Assembly: GCA_944372115.1 (NCBI GenBank)
Contig: CALVYH010000001.1
Location: 172,604 to 236,603, forward strand
DNA: 64,000 nucleotides
Direction: 5' to 3'
DNA from: an uncultured Bacilli bacterium
Lineage (GTDB): Bacteria > Bacillota_I > Bacilli_A > RFN20 > CAG-826
Within the stretch, counting starts at the first letter, position 1. The number at the start of each line of letters is the position of its first letter. The translations under genes were made by a program, and so were the position numbers. Shown here in pieces: positions 8,668 through 17,607 of this stretch. The notes below the pieces were generated by a model. The model was given only the letters and a program-made list of their open reading frames with translations. It did not search any database and had not been told where the DNA came from.

Positions 8668-10692
8668 TTAAATAAATTTATATGTGATTGTTCCTTCTAA
8701 ATCCGTTCTTCTAATCTTTATATTACATATTTCTAAATTTTTTAAAACTTCCTTATTTGGATGTCCATAAAAGTTATTTTTACCTACAGAAATTATTGCC
8801 TCTTTAGGACTTATACTTTTTAAAAAATCTAATGAAGTCGCTGAAGATGAACCATGATGTGAAACCTTTAAATAATCAACTTTTAAATTTTTATAATCTT
8901 CAATTATATTTTTCTCAATATCTTTTGAAGCATCCCCCATAAAAAGAAAATATTCATTATTTAAATCTAGATGCAAAACCAAAGAACGATTATTTTCATC
9001 TGTCCAAGTTTCAATATAATTATTTAAATTTTCTATTTTTAAGTCGTATTTATTTTTAAATTCATTAAAATTATTGTAATCATAAATATCTTTTATACTA
9101 AAATTTTCTTTTAACGATTCTAAAGCACCATAATGATCAAAATCATAATGAGTTAGAATTACCGCATCAATTGAATAAATACGATTTTTCTTAAAAAAAG
9201 GGATCAAATTATTAGTCGCTAAATCAGTATATGTTAAACCGCCAGTATCGATTAAATATGTTTTATTTCTATCTCTAATTAATGTGGAATCTCCTTGACC
9301 AACATTAATAAAACTAACTTCATAGGTTAAACAATTCTCAATAGGTGTAATATATAAAGCCATTAAGAATAAAAAAATAAAACAAATTTGCTGATATCTT
9401 TTTTTATAGTTAACTTCATAAAAATATAAAAACAAAGTTAAAAATAAAAAATAAATAATCATTATTATTTCATTAAACGATGGTAAAAATATATTAATTT
9501 TTAAAGAATCTAGAGCATAAATTATTCGATACACAACATTTATTAACCATTCAATTATAACTGGAGGTAAAAATAAAAAAGTTAAAAGCGAAATGACAAA
9601 CATAACTTTACTAAAAGGCAACAATATCATCATAAAAATAATTGATAAAATATTAAAAGAATTATTGAATGATATATTAAAAGGTATAACAATTAAAGTT
9701 AACAATATTTGTGTTGCTATTTTTTTCTCTATAGTTTTTAGTTCGTAAAATTTCGATGAAGTTAAATAAAGATAAAAATAAATCAAAAAAGAAATATAAA
9801 AACCCGCTTGATATATTATTCGACTGCTTAAAAATATAAAAATTGAACCTAATATCGATATAATTTCAAGTCTATTAAATTTTTTGTTTAAATAATTTTT
9901 ATTAATAAAATTAAAAATATAAAAACTGATGATTTTTATTGTGGTGAATCGTGTTATATTTATAAATAAAAAAGGTAAAAAAATTAAAAAAGATAAAATC
10001 GAAGCCTTTTTTTCATCAATTTTTAATTCAAAAATCTTCTTTAAACCATATAAAACAAAATTTAAATAAATACCAGTTTGAGAAAATAAAGTAATAATTT
10101 GTAAATCTTTAATTAAAAAAGTTTCTTTTAAATCATAATTCAAACTAGAAAATAAAAATCCACTTAAAAAATTTTGATATAAAGGATCTTTAATCGTATC
10201 TAAAAAATTCTTCTTTAAAAAATAAAAAGATAAAGGAAAGTTAAAAACTTCCTCTATCTTTTCATAATTAATTTGGTAATCAACACTTTTTGAAAATAAA
10301 TAAGATTTAAAATCAAAACCCGATTCTAAAAGAGTAAAATTTAACTCTTTTAATGATGGCGATGATATTTTAATAATATCAAAAGAATCTAATGTTGAAT
10401 TTTTTTCTAAATCCAAATAAAACGATTTAAAACCATTAAATATAATCGCATAACTTTCTTTTCTTTCGATAACAACATAATAATTTAAATTTACATCTAT
10501 TAAATATGATTTGATTAGTAAAAGAAGAATAAAAAGAGCAAAGCTTATAAAAGAAATAACACATAATTTTTTATTATTTTCTTTTATTAATAAAAAAATA
10601 TTTATAATTAAAAAAAACAAACCATAAATAAAAGATTGATTATAAATCAATGATGCTGACAATAAAGAAAGAAAAATGGTTAAAAAGATCAT
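8668..10692 (-). CDS. comEC: ComEC/Rec2 DNA-uptake channel
   Basis: A 674-residue polytopic membrane protein. The N-terminal third has two membrane segments and a soluble OB-like part. The centre (about residues 170-430) is a series of hydrophobic helices (Competence domain). The C-terminal part is a metallo-beta-lactamase-like domain with NVGQGDS, HYDFDHYGAL and SHHGSS. ComEC carries single-stranded DNA across the membrane during natural transformation. Its partner ComEA is immediately upstream, one nucleotide away. The gene is short compared with Bacillus ComEC (about 775 residues) but shows every domain. Other competence genes are not in the window. Confidence 0.93.
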   Translation of the reverse strand: MIFLTIFLSLLSASLIYNQSFIYGLFFLIINIFLLIKENNKKLCVISFISFALFILLLLIKSYLIDVNLNYYVVIERKESYAIIFNGFKSFYLDLEKNSTLDSFDIIKISSPSLKELNFTLLESGFDFKSYLFSKSVDYQINYEKIEEVFNFPLSFYFLKKNFLDTIKDPLYQNFLSGFLFSSLNYDLKETFLIKDLQIITLFSQTGIYLNFVLYGLKKIFELKIDEKKASILSFLIFLPFLFINITRFTTIKIISFYIFNFINKNYLNKKFNRLEIISILGSIFIFLSSRIIYQAGFYISFLIYFYLYLTSSKFYELKTIEKKIATQILLTLIVIPFNISFNNSFNILSIIFMMILLPFSKVMFVISLLTFLFLPPVIIEWLINVVYRIIYALDSLKINIFLPSFNEIIMIIYFLFLTLFLYFYEVNYKKRYQQICFIFLFLMALYITPIENCLTYEVSFINVGQGDSTLIRDRNKTYLIDTGGLTYTDLATNNLIPFFKKNRIYSIDAVILTHYDFDHYGALESLKENFSIKDIYDYNNFNEFKNKYDLKIENLNNYIETWTDENNRSLVLHLDLNNEYFLFMGDASKDIEKNIIEDYKNLKVDYLKVSHHGSSSATSLDFLKSISPKEAIISVGKNNFYGHPNKEVLKNLEICNIKIRRTDLEGTITYKFI

Positions 10693-10693
10693 T

Positions 10694-11245
10694 TTAATCC
10701 TTTAAAATTATTTCATTTTTCATTTTTGAAAATGTTGCATTACCTATACCAGAAACATTTTTTAATGCTTCAAGAGTATAAAAAGTACCATTTTCGTCTC
10801 GATAAGAGACAATTTTTTGGCTAATTGTTGCGCCAACACCAGTAATATCCATTAATTCAGCTTGAGATGCAGTGTTAATATTAGTCTTCTCGATAGGATT
10901 ATTTCCACAAACATCATCAACTTCAAATTTAGGTGGGATATAATAGGATTCATTTTCAATTAAAATAGCTTCAAAATAATAACATCTTTCATCTGCATTT
11001 GTTGTAACTCCACCAGCAGCTTCGATTAAATCAGCCATTGATGCACCTTCATCTAAAACATAATTTCCAGCTCGTGTAATTTCTCCGCTTATTCCAACAG
11101 AAATTTTATTTTCTTCTTCGATTCCATCATCAATTAAAGAAGAATCGTTATTTCCTCCATTATTTAAGTTTGGATCAATCGCTTTAAAAACTACAAGTCC
11201 AATAACTGTTACGACTAAAGCTCCTAAAATAACCTTTATTACCAT
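10694..11245 (-). CDS. comEA: ComEA DNA-binding competence protein
   Basis: A 183-residue membrane-anchored DNA receptor for transformation. It has one N-terminal membrane helix (about residues 3-22), an Asn/Gly/Ser linker, an SLBB-like segment (ISGEITRAGNYVLDEGAS) and a C-terminal helix-hairpin-helix domain (INTASQAELMDITGVGATIS). The ATG at 11245 was chosen over one eight codons upstream because an AAAGGAGG Shine-Dalgarno site precedes it at normal spacing. That site is buried in a 12-bp hairpin. comEC follows by one nucleotide. Confidence 0.93.
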   Translation of the reverse strand: MVIKVILGALVVTVIGLVVFKAIDPNLNNGGNNDSSLIDDGIEEENKISVGISGEITRAGNYVLDEGASMADLIEAAGGVTTNADERCYYFEAILIENESYYIPPKFEVDDVCGNNPIEKTNINTASQAELMDITGVGATISQKIVSYRDENGTFYTLEALKNVSGIGNATFSKMKNEIILKD

Positions 11246-11247
11246 AT

Positions 11248-11290
11248 AAAAAACCTCCTTTATATACAAGAATGCTACAAAGGAGGTTTT
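11248..11290 (-). terminator. hairpin between greA and comEA that is both terminator-like and hides the comEA Shine-Dalgarno site
   Basis: On the minus strand AAAACCTCCTTT (11290-11279) pairs perfectly with AAAGGAGGTTTT (11261-11250) around a 17-nt loop, then T residues follow. It can end greA transcripts. The 3' arm is the comEA ribosome binding site and the comEA ATG lies four nucleotides past the stem. Reading through gives an mRNA whose start site is sequestered. The loop carries the 16-mer also found after lepA. Confidence 0.72.
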
Positions 11291-11317
11291 ATATTCATTT
11301 TTTTATTATTTTTAAAA

Positions 11318-11800
11318 TTATTTAATTTCAATAATTTCAATATCGTAAGGTCTTACAGCCTTGACTGTGACTTTATCACCGACTAAATGACCGATTAAAG
11401 CAGCGCCTAAAGCACAAACATTAGAAATTTTCTTATTATTTAAATCAGTAAGTGGATCAGATTCAATTGAAGAAACAATCTTTACTGTATCAACTTCTCC
11501 TGTTGATAAATCTTTATAAGTAACTGTATTTGAAACTTTTACTTCTTTAGCTTTTTTATTATCGGCAATAATTTTTGCATCAGCTAAAATAGCTTCAATT
11601 TCTTTAATACGGCCTTCAATTTCAGCTTGTTTATTTCTAGCTGCATCATAATCTGCGTTTTCAGAAAGGTCGCCCATTGCTCTAGCATTTTGAAGTTGTT
11701 CAATAACTGCTGGACGTTCAACATCTAAAAGATGTCTATATTCTTTCTTTAAATTTTCTACACCTTCTTGTGTTAAAATCAAATCTTTTGAATTTACCAT
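11318..11800 (-). CDS. greA: transcript cleavage factor GreA
   Basis: A 160-residue factor that enters the secondary channel of RNA polymerase and rescues backtracked complexes. The N-terminal coiled coil has LTQEGVENLKKEYRHLL and the acidic tip ARAMGDLSENADYDAAR. The C-terminal FKBP-like domain ends ALIGHLVGDKVTVKA. A Shine-Dalgarno GCGAGG precedes the start. The hairpin after the stop suggests a separate transcription unit from comEA. Confidence 0.97.
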   Translation of the reverse strand: MVNSKDLILTQEGVENLKKEYRHLLDVERPAVIEQLQNARAMGDLSENADYDAARNKQAEIEGRIKEIEAILADAKIIADNKKAKEVKVSNTVTYKDLSTGEVDTVKIVSSIESDPLTDLNNKKISNVCALGAALIGHLVGDKVTVKAVRPYDIEIIEIK

Positions 11801-11855
11801 ATATTTTTCCTCGCTATTTGCTCAATTATTTTATCATAATTTGCCATAAATACCA

Positions 11856-12125
11856 TTATTTAATGTCGTTAATTTTAGGATCTTCTTCATAAGCTCCTAA
11901 AACTTCGTCAGCTTCTTCAAGTTCTTCTTCATCAGTCACTTCAAAAAGTTCGCCCTCATCGTTATATTTCATAACGTAGACATCACTTGGTTTAGCTGGA
12001 TCATATACGAATACATATTCTGCACCTCTTTCTTTATTTTCGTAAGTAAAAAGGATGTTATATAAGTATTCATTACCTTCATCATCAAAAATTTGAATTT
12101 CGTTATCATTTAATATCTTTGCCAT
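11856..12125 (-). CDS. DUF1292 (YrzB-like) acidic protein
   Basis: An 89-residue, strongly acidic protein with NEIQIFDDEGNEYLYNILFTYE and AEYVFVYDPAKP-like segments, characteristic of the DUF1292 family that accompanies ruvX in Bacilli. The function is not known. Its start codon lies inside the 3' end of ruvX (20-nt overlap), with an AAGGAG Shine-Dalgarno site in the ruvX coding sequence, so the two are coupled. In Bacillus the same trio is alaS-yrzL-yrrK(ruvX)-yrzB. Confidence 0.85.
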   Translation of the reverse strand: MAKILNDNEIQIFDDEGNEYLYNILFTYENKERGAEYVFVYDPAKPSDVYVMKYNDEGELFEVTDEEELEEADEVLGAYEEDPKINDIK

Positions 12126-12540
12126 TTTGACTCCTTAAATAATCTTCTAATATGATATTTGCACTCATCATATCGATATTTTGTTTAATTTCATCTTTAT
12201 TAGCACCAGAAGCAATTAATCTTTCTTTAGCTTCAAAAGTAGAATAAGATTCATCAAAATAAATGAATTCAATTGAATTATCTAATTTTAATACATCATT
12301 TGCAAATCTTCGAACGGATTTACAACGTTCACCTTCTTCTCTATCAATTTGTAAAGGCAAGCCTATTACAATTTTATTTATTTCTAATTTTTTAGTAACT
12401 TCGACTAAATGCTCTCTAGCTTTCTTATAATTTCCTTTTTCGAAAGTGAAATTTTCATAATTATGAATAATTCCTAAAGAATCACTATAAGCAATTCCTA
12501 GAGTTATCGTACCTAAATCTAAACCAATATATTTTTCCAT
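12106..12540 (-). CDS. ruvX: RuvX/YqgF RNase H-fold nuclease
   Basis: A 144-residue RNase H-like protein. The motifs are GLDLGTITLGIA near the start, KIVIGLPLQ in the middle and FIYFDESYSTFEAKERL towards the end, supplying the acidic residues of the fold. The family acts in 16S rRNA 5'-end maturation and has been proposed as a Holliday-junction resolvase. The ATG lies exactly against the alaS stop codon. It ends in TGA, evidence for the standard code. Confidence 0.92.
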   Translation of the reverse strand: MEKYIGLDLGTITLGIAYSDSLGIIHNYENFTFEKGNYKKAREHLVEVTKKLEINKIVIGLPLQIDREEGERCKSVRRFANDVLKLDNSIEFIYFDESYSTFEAKERLIASGANKDEIKQNIDMMSANIILEDYLRSQNGKDIK

Positions 12541-15138
12541 TTATTTTAAATCTTCTTCTTTAAAGTTTAATTTATCAACGTTTTCAATATTGCCTTGTGC
12601 GCGGTCAGGTTTTCCTCCGCCATTTCCACCACAAACAGCAGTAACTTTCTTTAAAACGTCTCCAGCTTTAACTCCGTTAGAAATTAATTCTTTACCAATG
12701 CCAACAATTAAAGGATGTTTATTATTTTCATCACCTGAAATAACTACTAAATAATTACTAGTTTTTGACTTAATTGTATCTAATATATGAATTAATCCTT
12801 CTCTATTAACTCCATCAAAATATTTAACAACAAAAGATAGTTCATTTTCAGGTTTAATAGATGAAGAAATTAAGTTTGCTTTTGAATCAAAAATTTCTTT
12901 ATTTAATTTCTTAATTAATTCCTTATCTTCGTTCATTTCATTACTAATTGCAGATAATCTAGAGGTGATTTCATTATTAGATTTAACACCTAATTGTCCC
13001 CTAATTTCACCTAATAATTCCTCTTTTTGTTTTAAATATTTATAAGCTTCCAATGAAGTTGTTGCTTCAATTCTTCTAACACCAGCTGAAATACTTTCTT
13101 CGCTTTTAATAACAAATAATCCAATTTCAGCTGTATTTTTTACGTGTGTTCCACCACAGAATTCTTTAGAAATATCGCCAAAGCAGACAACCCTAACTAA
13201 ATCGCCGTATTTTTCATCAAACTCAGCTAAAGCACCTGTTTTTTTAGCTTCCTCAATAGGTAATTCTAATGTTTTATTTTCAATCATCATTGAAATGTAT
13301 TTATTAACTTCTTTTTCAACTTTATTTAAAGTTGCTTGATCGATTTTTTCAAAGTGCGAGAAATCGAAACGTAAATATTCTTCGTTAACAAAACTACCTT
13401 TTTGTTTAACATCATTTCCAACATATTTAATTAATGCAGATTGTAAAAGGTGGGTTGCACTATGATTTCTCATTATAGCAGCTCTTCTTTCTTTATCTAT
13501 TTTTAACGTAACAATATCGTTTAATGATAATTTACCAAATTTAACTTTAATATGATGTAAATGTTGTTTGTTTGGAGCCTTTATTACATTAGAAACGATT
13601 GCGTTAAAATTATCATTTTCAATAACTCCAGTATCAGCAACTTGTCCTCCCATTTCAGCATAAAAATTAGTTTTTTCAAAGATAACATCTCCTTCATCTT
13701 CAATAAAATTAACTTTCACACCATCTTTAAATAATCCAATAACCTTGCTACTTAAGTCATTGTAATCATATGTAAATGTTGAAGGAGTTGAAAAATCTAA
13801 TAAATCTTTAGATTGTTTATTGAATGATTCAATATTTTTTCTAGAATTTCTAGCTAGTTCTTTTTGTTTATTTAAACATTCATGGAATTTTTCCATATCG
13901 ACACTAACACCACTATCTTGACAAATTTCAACAGTTAATTCGATTGGGAAACCATAAGTATCATAAAGTTTAAAAGCGTCTTCACCAGACAATTCTTTTT
14001 TATCTTCAATCATTACATTTAAAATATTTTCACCGCTATTCAAAGTTTTAATGAATTTTTCTTCTTCTGCTTTAATAATTTTCATTAAAAAATCTTTTTT
14101 ATCAATTAAATAAGGATAAAAACCTTTCATTACTTCAATGACTGTAGGAACTAGTTTATATAAAAATGGTTTATGGAATCCAAGTTTTTGGCCATATCTC
14201 ATTGCTCTTCTTAAAAGTCTTCTTAAAACATAGCCTCTACCTTCGTTAGAGAAAAATTCACCATCAGCTAAAGCAAATGTGCATGCTCTAATATGATCTG
14301 CGATAACTCTATATGGCATTAAATATTCACCTTCATAAGGTTTATTACATAATTTTTGAGTTTCTACAATATAAGGCATGAAAAGATCAGTTTCAAAATT
14401 CGTTTCAGTTTCTTGTAAAACACAAGCAATTCTTTCTAATCCTGCGCCGGTATCAATGTTTTTATGAGGTAATTCTTTATAATCTTTTCTTTCAACTCCA
14501 TTAACAGCGTTAAATTGAGAGAAAACAATACCCCAAATTTCAATGTAACGATCGTTTTCCATATCTTTTTTAAGTAAATCTATTCCGATATGTTCAGGGT
14601 CATATTTTTCACCACGGTCAAAAAATACTTCGGTATTTGGTCCACAAGGTCCTTCACCAATTTGCCAGAAATTTCCTTCTAATGGAATTAAATGATCTAG
14701 AGCTAAACCTTGTTTAATCCATAAATCTCTAGTTTCTAAATCATCTGGATGATATGTTACATATAATTTTTCTTTATCAAGACCAAAATATTTATCATTA
14801 GTTAAAATATCAAATGCCCATTCTACAATTTCTTTCCTAAAATAATCACCAATAGAAAAATTTCCTAGCATTTCAAAAAAAGTATGATGTCTTGCTGTTC
14901 TTCCAACATTATCTATGTCATTTGTTCTAATACATTTTTGAACATTAGTAATTCTTTTACATTCTGGTATTTCGCTGCCGTCAAAATATTTTTTTAATGC
15001 TGCAACACCAGCATTAATCCAAAGCAATGTTGGATCATTATGAGGAATTAAACTAGCACCTGGTTCAACCATGTGTCCTCTCTCTTTAAAGAAATTTAAC
15101 CAAGTATCTCTTATTTGTTGTGAAGTTAATTTTTTCAT
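12541..15138 (-). CDS. alaS: alanyl-tRNA synthetase
   Basis: A full-length 865-residue class II synthetase. The N-terminal catalytic domain opens LTSQQIRDTWLNFF and has motif 2 around RTARHHTFFEMLGNF. The editing domain has the zinc-binding HSATH and CGGTH sites (about residues 563-567 and 665-669). The C-terminal C-Ala domain ends with the Gly-rich GGNGGGKPDRAQG. A Shine-Dalgarno TAGGAG precedes the ATG. It is controlled by the alanine T-box directly upstream, and ruvX and the DUF1292 gene are cotranscribed after it. Confidence 0.98.
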   Translation of the reverse strand: MKKLTSQQIRDTWLNFFKERGHMVEPGASLIPHNDPTLLWINAGVAALKKYFDGSEIPECKRITNVQKCIRTNDIDNVGRTARHHTFFEMLGNFSIGDYFRKEIVEWAFDILTNDKYFGLDKEKLYVTYHPDDLETRDLWIKQGLALDHLIPLEGNFWQIGEGPCGPNTEVFFDRGEKYDPEHIGIDLLKKDMENDRYIEIWGIVFSQFNAVNGVERKDYKELPHKNIDTGAGLERIACVLQETETNFETDLFMPYIVETQKLCNKPYEGEYLMPYRVIADHIRACTFALADGEFFSNEGRGYVLRRLLRRAMRYGQKLGFHKPFLYKLVPTVIEVMKGFYPYLIDKKDFLMKIIKAEEEKFIKTLNSGENILNVMIEDKKELSGEDAFKLYDTYGFPIELTVEICQDSGVSVDMEKFHECLNKQKELARNSRKNIESFNKQSKDLLDFSTPSTFTYDYNDLSSKVIGLFKDGVKVNFIEDEGDVIFEKTNFYAEMGGQVADTGVIENDNFNAIVSNVIKAPNKQHLHHIKVKFGKLSLNDIVTLKIDKERRAAIMRNHSATHLLQSALIKYVGNDVKQKGSFVNEEYLRFDFSHFEKIDQATLNKVEKEVNKYISMMIENKTLELPIEEAKKTGALAEFDEKYGDLVRVVCFGDISKEFCGGTHVKNTAEIGLFVIKSEESISAGVRRIEATTSLEAYKYLKQKEELLGEIRGQLGVKSNNEITSRLSAISNEMNEDKELIKKLNKEIFDSKANLISSSIKPENELSFVVKYFDGVNREGLIHILDTIKSKTSNYLVVISGDENNKHPLIVGIGKELISNGVKAGDVLKKVTAVCGGNGGGKPDRAQGNIENVDKLNFKEEDLK

Positions 15139-15151
15139 ATTATATACTCCT

Positions 15152-15373
15152 AAAAATAAAAAAATCCTAAATAATAAAAACTTATTTAGGAACGAATTTA
15201 TCGCGGTACCATCCTATTTCAAAATTAAATTTTGCACTTAATTAGATAGTATTTTACGTTTACAAGACGAGGCTTTTAACCTTTTTAATGGGAAGTGGCT
15301 AAGATAGATTTTAATGAAGTTTTTCACCAAACAACTTCTCTCTAAAAATAAAAAATATCTTTCTTTTCCTCGA
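15152..15373 (-). promoter_or_regulatory. alanine T-box leader of alaS
   Basis: On the minus strand the T-box sequence AGGATGGTACCGCG (15215-15202) is present with the UGGU bulge that would pair with an ACCA tRNA end, and tRNA-Ala has A73. Stem I is closed by CGAGG (15372-15368) with CCTCG (15272-15268). A GCC alanine codon followed by A (15299-15296) sits on its 3' side as the likely specifier. The competing terminator is CCTAAATAA/TTATTTAGG (15190-15166) followed by a T-rich run. Uncharged tRNA-Ala should favour read-through into alaS. Confidence 0.9.
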
Positions 15374-15379
15374 TTAAAA

Positions 15380-15408
15380 ATTATAGAAAAATCTATAATA
15401 TTATTCAA
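15380..15408 (-). promoter_or_regulatory. promoter of the alaS T-box transcript
   Basis: TTGAAT (15403-15408), a 17-nt spacer and TATAAT (15380-15385) on the minus strand. The predicted start falls at about 15373, exactly at the base of T-box stem I. The -35 box overlaps the stop codon of the upstream gene. Confidence 0.75.
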
Positions 15409-15967
15409 CAACAACTTTATTTTTGAATAGAGCAATCGCTCTGATAAAGTAAAAAATATCTATAACGCCATTGATTATAATAAAAACAATAACACCAATT
15501 GAAATTATAGAGTTATTATTTTCAGTTGAATAAATTAAATCATAAAATCCTTTACCACTATTAACTAATAGGAAAAATTGAGGTTCAAAAGCTAAAAAAA
15601 CTAACGAAAGGGCGTTAATTATAGTTGTTATTAGTAAAATAATTTGTCTATTAAAATAAAAGATCATGAAAATTAAAGAAAGAATGTTGACTACTAATCC
15701 AACAATCGTTAAATAATCAAAAGCAAAAGTTGCCATAATAAATGTTGAAGTATCTAAAACTAGTTCGTTTCCTACATAATTTCCTCTTAAAATGACAGAA
15801 TTGCCACCAAAAATAGCAGTTTTACCATTAATTAAACTAACGATATAATCACCATTATCTAATAAATGATGAGCTTCAAAATCTAAAGTAAAAAGTAAAA
15901 CTAAAGAAATTGCAAAAGCAATTAAAGTACCAACAATTGTTATGATTCTAAAAAATACACTTTTCAT
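15401..15967 (-). CDS. four-helix membrane protein, unknown
   Basis: A 188-residue protein with four hydrophobic segments (about residues 7-27, 79-103, 109-134 and 150-178) and one extracellular-type loop of about 50 residues after the first. It lies six nucleotides after mnmA and ends over the alaS promoter. A 7-bp hairpin with trailing T residues (15398-15381) follows the stop and may end its transcript. No family is recognised. Confidence 0.65.
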   Translation of the reverse strand: MKSVFFRIITIVGTLIAFAISLVLLFTLDFEAHHLLDNGDYIVSLINGKTAIFGGNSVILRGNYVGNELVLDTSTFIMATFAFDYLTIVGLVVNILSLIFMIFYFNRQIILLITTIINALSLVFLAFEPQFFLLVNSGKGFYDLIYSTENNNSIISIGVIVFIIINGVIDIFYFIRAIALFKNKVVVE

Positions 15968-15972
15968 TTTCT

Positions 15973-17103
15973 TTAATCTTTGACCTTTCCCTTATAAAAA
16001 ATATGATCGATTAGTCCGCCACCTAAACATTCTTCACCTTTATAAAACACACAAGCTTGACCAGGAGTTACGGCTTTATATGGTTCATCATAAACTAATT
16101 TTATATCACCATTTCCAAGATTATAGCAAGTAACTCCATGATCTTCTTGACGATAACGGAATTTTACCATCAAATGCTCGCCATCTTTTATTTTTTCATT
16201 AAAATAGTTCATTGAAGTTATAATAGCTTCATCAGTAAATAAATGTTCATCCTCTTTATCTTTTGCAACATATAAAATATTATTTTTAACATCTTTCTTG
16301 CAAACAAAAAATCCATGAGAATCTAATCCCTTGATTCCACCGATTCCAAGCCCTTTTCGTTGGCCAAGAGTATAATAATAAACACCTTCATGTTCACCTA
16401 AAACCTTTCCACTACTTATCTCAACGATTTTTCCTTTTTGAGCAGGTATATAATTTTTTAAAAACTCTTTAAAATTTCGTTCACCAATAAAACAAATTCC
16501 AGTAGAATCTTTTTTATGCTCAACAGAAAGTAAATTTTGCTCTTCAGCAATTTTTCTAACTTCTTTTTTTGCAATATCACCTAAAGGAAATAATGAAAAT
16601 TTCAATTGTTCATTGCTGATTTGACTTAAAAAATAGGATTGATCTTTGCTTTTATCAAAAGCTTTGTATAAATAGGTTTTACCATCTTTATCAACTCTTT
16701 TTGCATAATGACCCATCGCAATCATTTCACATCCATTTTTCTTTGCAAAATCTATAAACGGTCCAAATTTTATATATTTATTACAAAAAATATCTGGATT
16801 TGGAGTTCTTCCTTTTTTATATTCATCAATAAAATAAGAAAAAACATGATCCCAATATTCTTTAATATAATCTATTCTTAAAAGAGGTAAATTCAATCTT
16901 TCAGCTACATCTTTTGCATCTAAAAAATCTTGCTCTTGAGGACAAATATTATTATCAATTGTTGGGTTACCTAAATAGTCGTTGTTTGCTAATGAGTCCC
17001 AATTTCTCATAAAACAACAAATGACTTCATACCCTTGTTTTTTCAATAAATAAGCAGCAACTGCGCTATCAACTCCGCCACTAAGACCTAACATTACTTT
17101 CAT
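15973..17103 (-). CDS. mnmA: tRNA-specific 2-thiouridylase MnmA
   Basis: A 376-residue enzyme that thiolates U34 of Lys, Glu and Gln tRNAs. The PP-loop LGLSGGVDSAVAAYLL is at residues 5-20. The first catalytic Cys is in NPDIFCNKYIKFG and the second in DSTGICFIGERNF. The TLGQRKGLGIGG segment is also present. The Shine-Dalgarno AAGGAG lies inside the end of dtd, and the ATG follows the dtd stop by two nucleotides. Confidence 0.97.
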   Translation of the reverse strand: MKVMLGLSGGVDSAVAAYLLKKQGYEVICCFMRNWDSLANNDYLGNPTIDNNICPQEQDFLDAKDVAERLNLPLLRIDYIKEYWDHVFSYFIDEYKKGRTPNPDIFCNKYIKFGPFIDFAKKNGCEMIAMGHYAKRVDKDGKTYLYKAFDKSKDQSYFLSQISNEQLKFSLFPLGDIAKKEVRKIAEEQNLLSVEHKKDSTGICFIGERNFKEFLKNYIPAQKGKIVEISSGKVLGEHEGVYYYTLGQRKGLGIGGIKGLDSHGFFVCKKDVKNNILYVAKDKEDEHLFTDEAIITSMNYFNEKIKDGEHLMVKFRYRQEDHGVTCYNLGNGDIKLVYDEPYKAVTPGQACVFYKGEECLGGGLIDHIFYKGKVKD

Positions 17104-17105
17104 AA

Positions 17106-17555
17106 TTAAAGAATCTCCTTAGAATCAACCATAATAGTGAAAGGTCCATCATTTATTAAACTAACTTTCATATCCGCTCCAAAAACACCTTCTTTAACAA
17201 CAAATCCAAATTCTCTAACTTTTTCATTAAATTTATGATACAAAATATTTGCTTCATCTGGTTTTAAGGAATGAATAAAAGAAGGCCTATTACCTTTTTT
17301 AATATCAGAATAAAGTGTAAATTGCGAAATTGATAAAATCTCGCCATTTACATCTTTTAACGATAAATTTGTTTTGCCATTTTCATCCTCAAAAATACGT
17401 AAATTACATACTTTTTGAGCTATTTTATTTGCAACTTCTTCATTATCTCCTTCAGTAAAAGAAACTAAAAGTAAATAACCTTTAGAAATTTCATTAATAA
17501 TTTTGCCATCAATCTTTACATCGGCATTTAAAACACGTTGAATAAGTACTTTCAT
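17106..17555 (-). CDS. dtd: D-aminoacyl-tRNA deacylase
   Basis: A 149-residue enzyme that hydrolyses D-amino acids from tRNA. It opens MKVLIQRVLNADVKIDG and has the two signature blocks SQFTLYSDIKKGNRPSF and, near the C terminus, NDGPFTIMVDS (the Gly-Pro of the chiral-proofreading loop). It leads the dtd-mnmA operon and is divergent from rarA. No Shine-Dalgarno site is seen, and a TAATAT box lies nine nucleotides before the ATG, so a leaderless mRNA is likely. Confidence 0.96.
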   Translation of the reverse strand: MKVLIQRVLNADVKIDGKIINEISKGYLLLVSFTEGDNEEVANKIAQKVCNLRIFEDENGKTNLSLKDVNGEILSISQFTLYSDIKKGNRPSFIHSLKPDEANILYHKFNEKVREFGFVVKEGVFGADMKVSLINDGPFTIMVDSKEIL

Positions 17556-17593
17556 TGCTCATTAATATTAATACATTTTTTAATAAATTCCTA

Positions 17594-17607
17594 TATAATT
17601 TATATGT
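17594..17607 (+). promoter_or_regulatory. -10 box immediately upstream of rarA
   Basis: TATAAT (17594-17599) lies eight nucleotides before the rarA ATG with no Shine-Dalgarno site between. Transcription would start at or next to the A of ATG. The -35 region is weak. Confidence 0.5.

Noticed and set aside
15381..15398. Hairpin TTATAGA/TCTATAA as a sure terminator of the membrane-protein gene
   Set aside because: Its 3' arm contains the TATAAT box of the alaS promoter, so the symmetry may be a by-product of the -10 sequence. It is mentioned but not listed separately.
15238..15435. A 65-codon minus-strand open frame upstream of alaS
   Set aside because: It lies across the T-box stem I and the end of the upstream gene, with no coding character. 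The conserved RNA explains the region.
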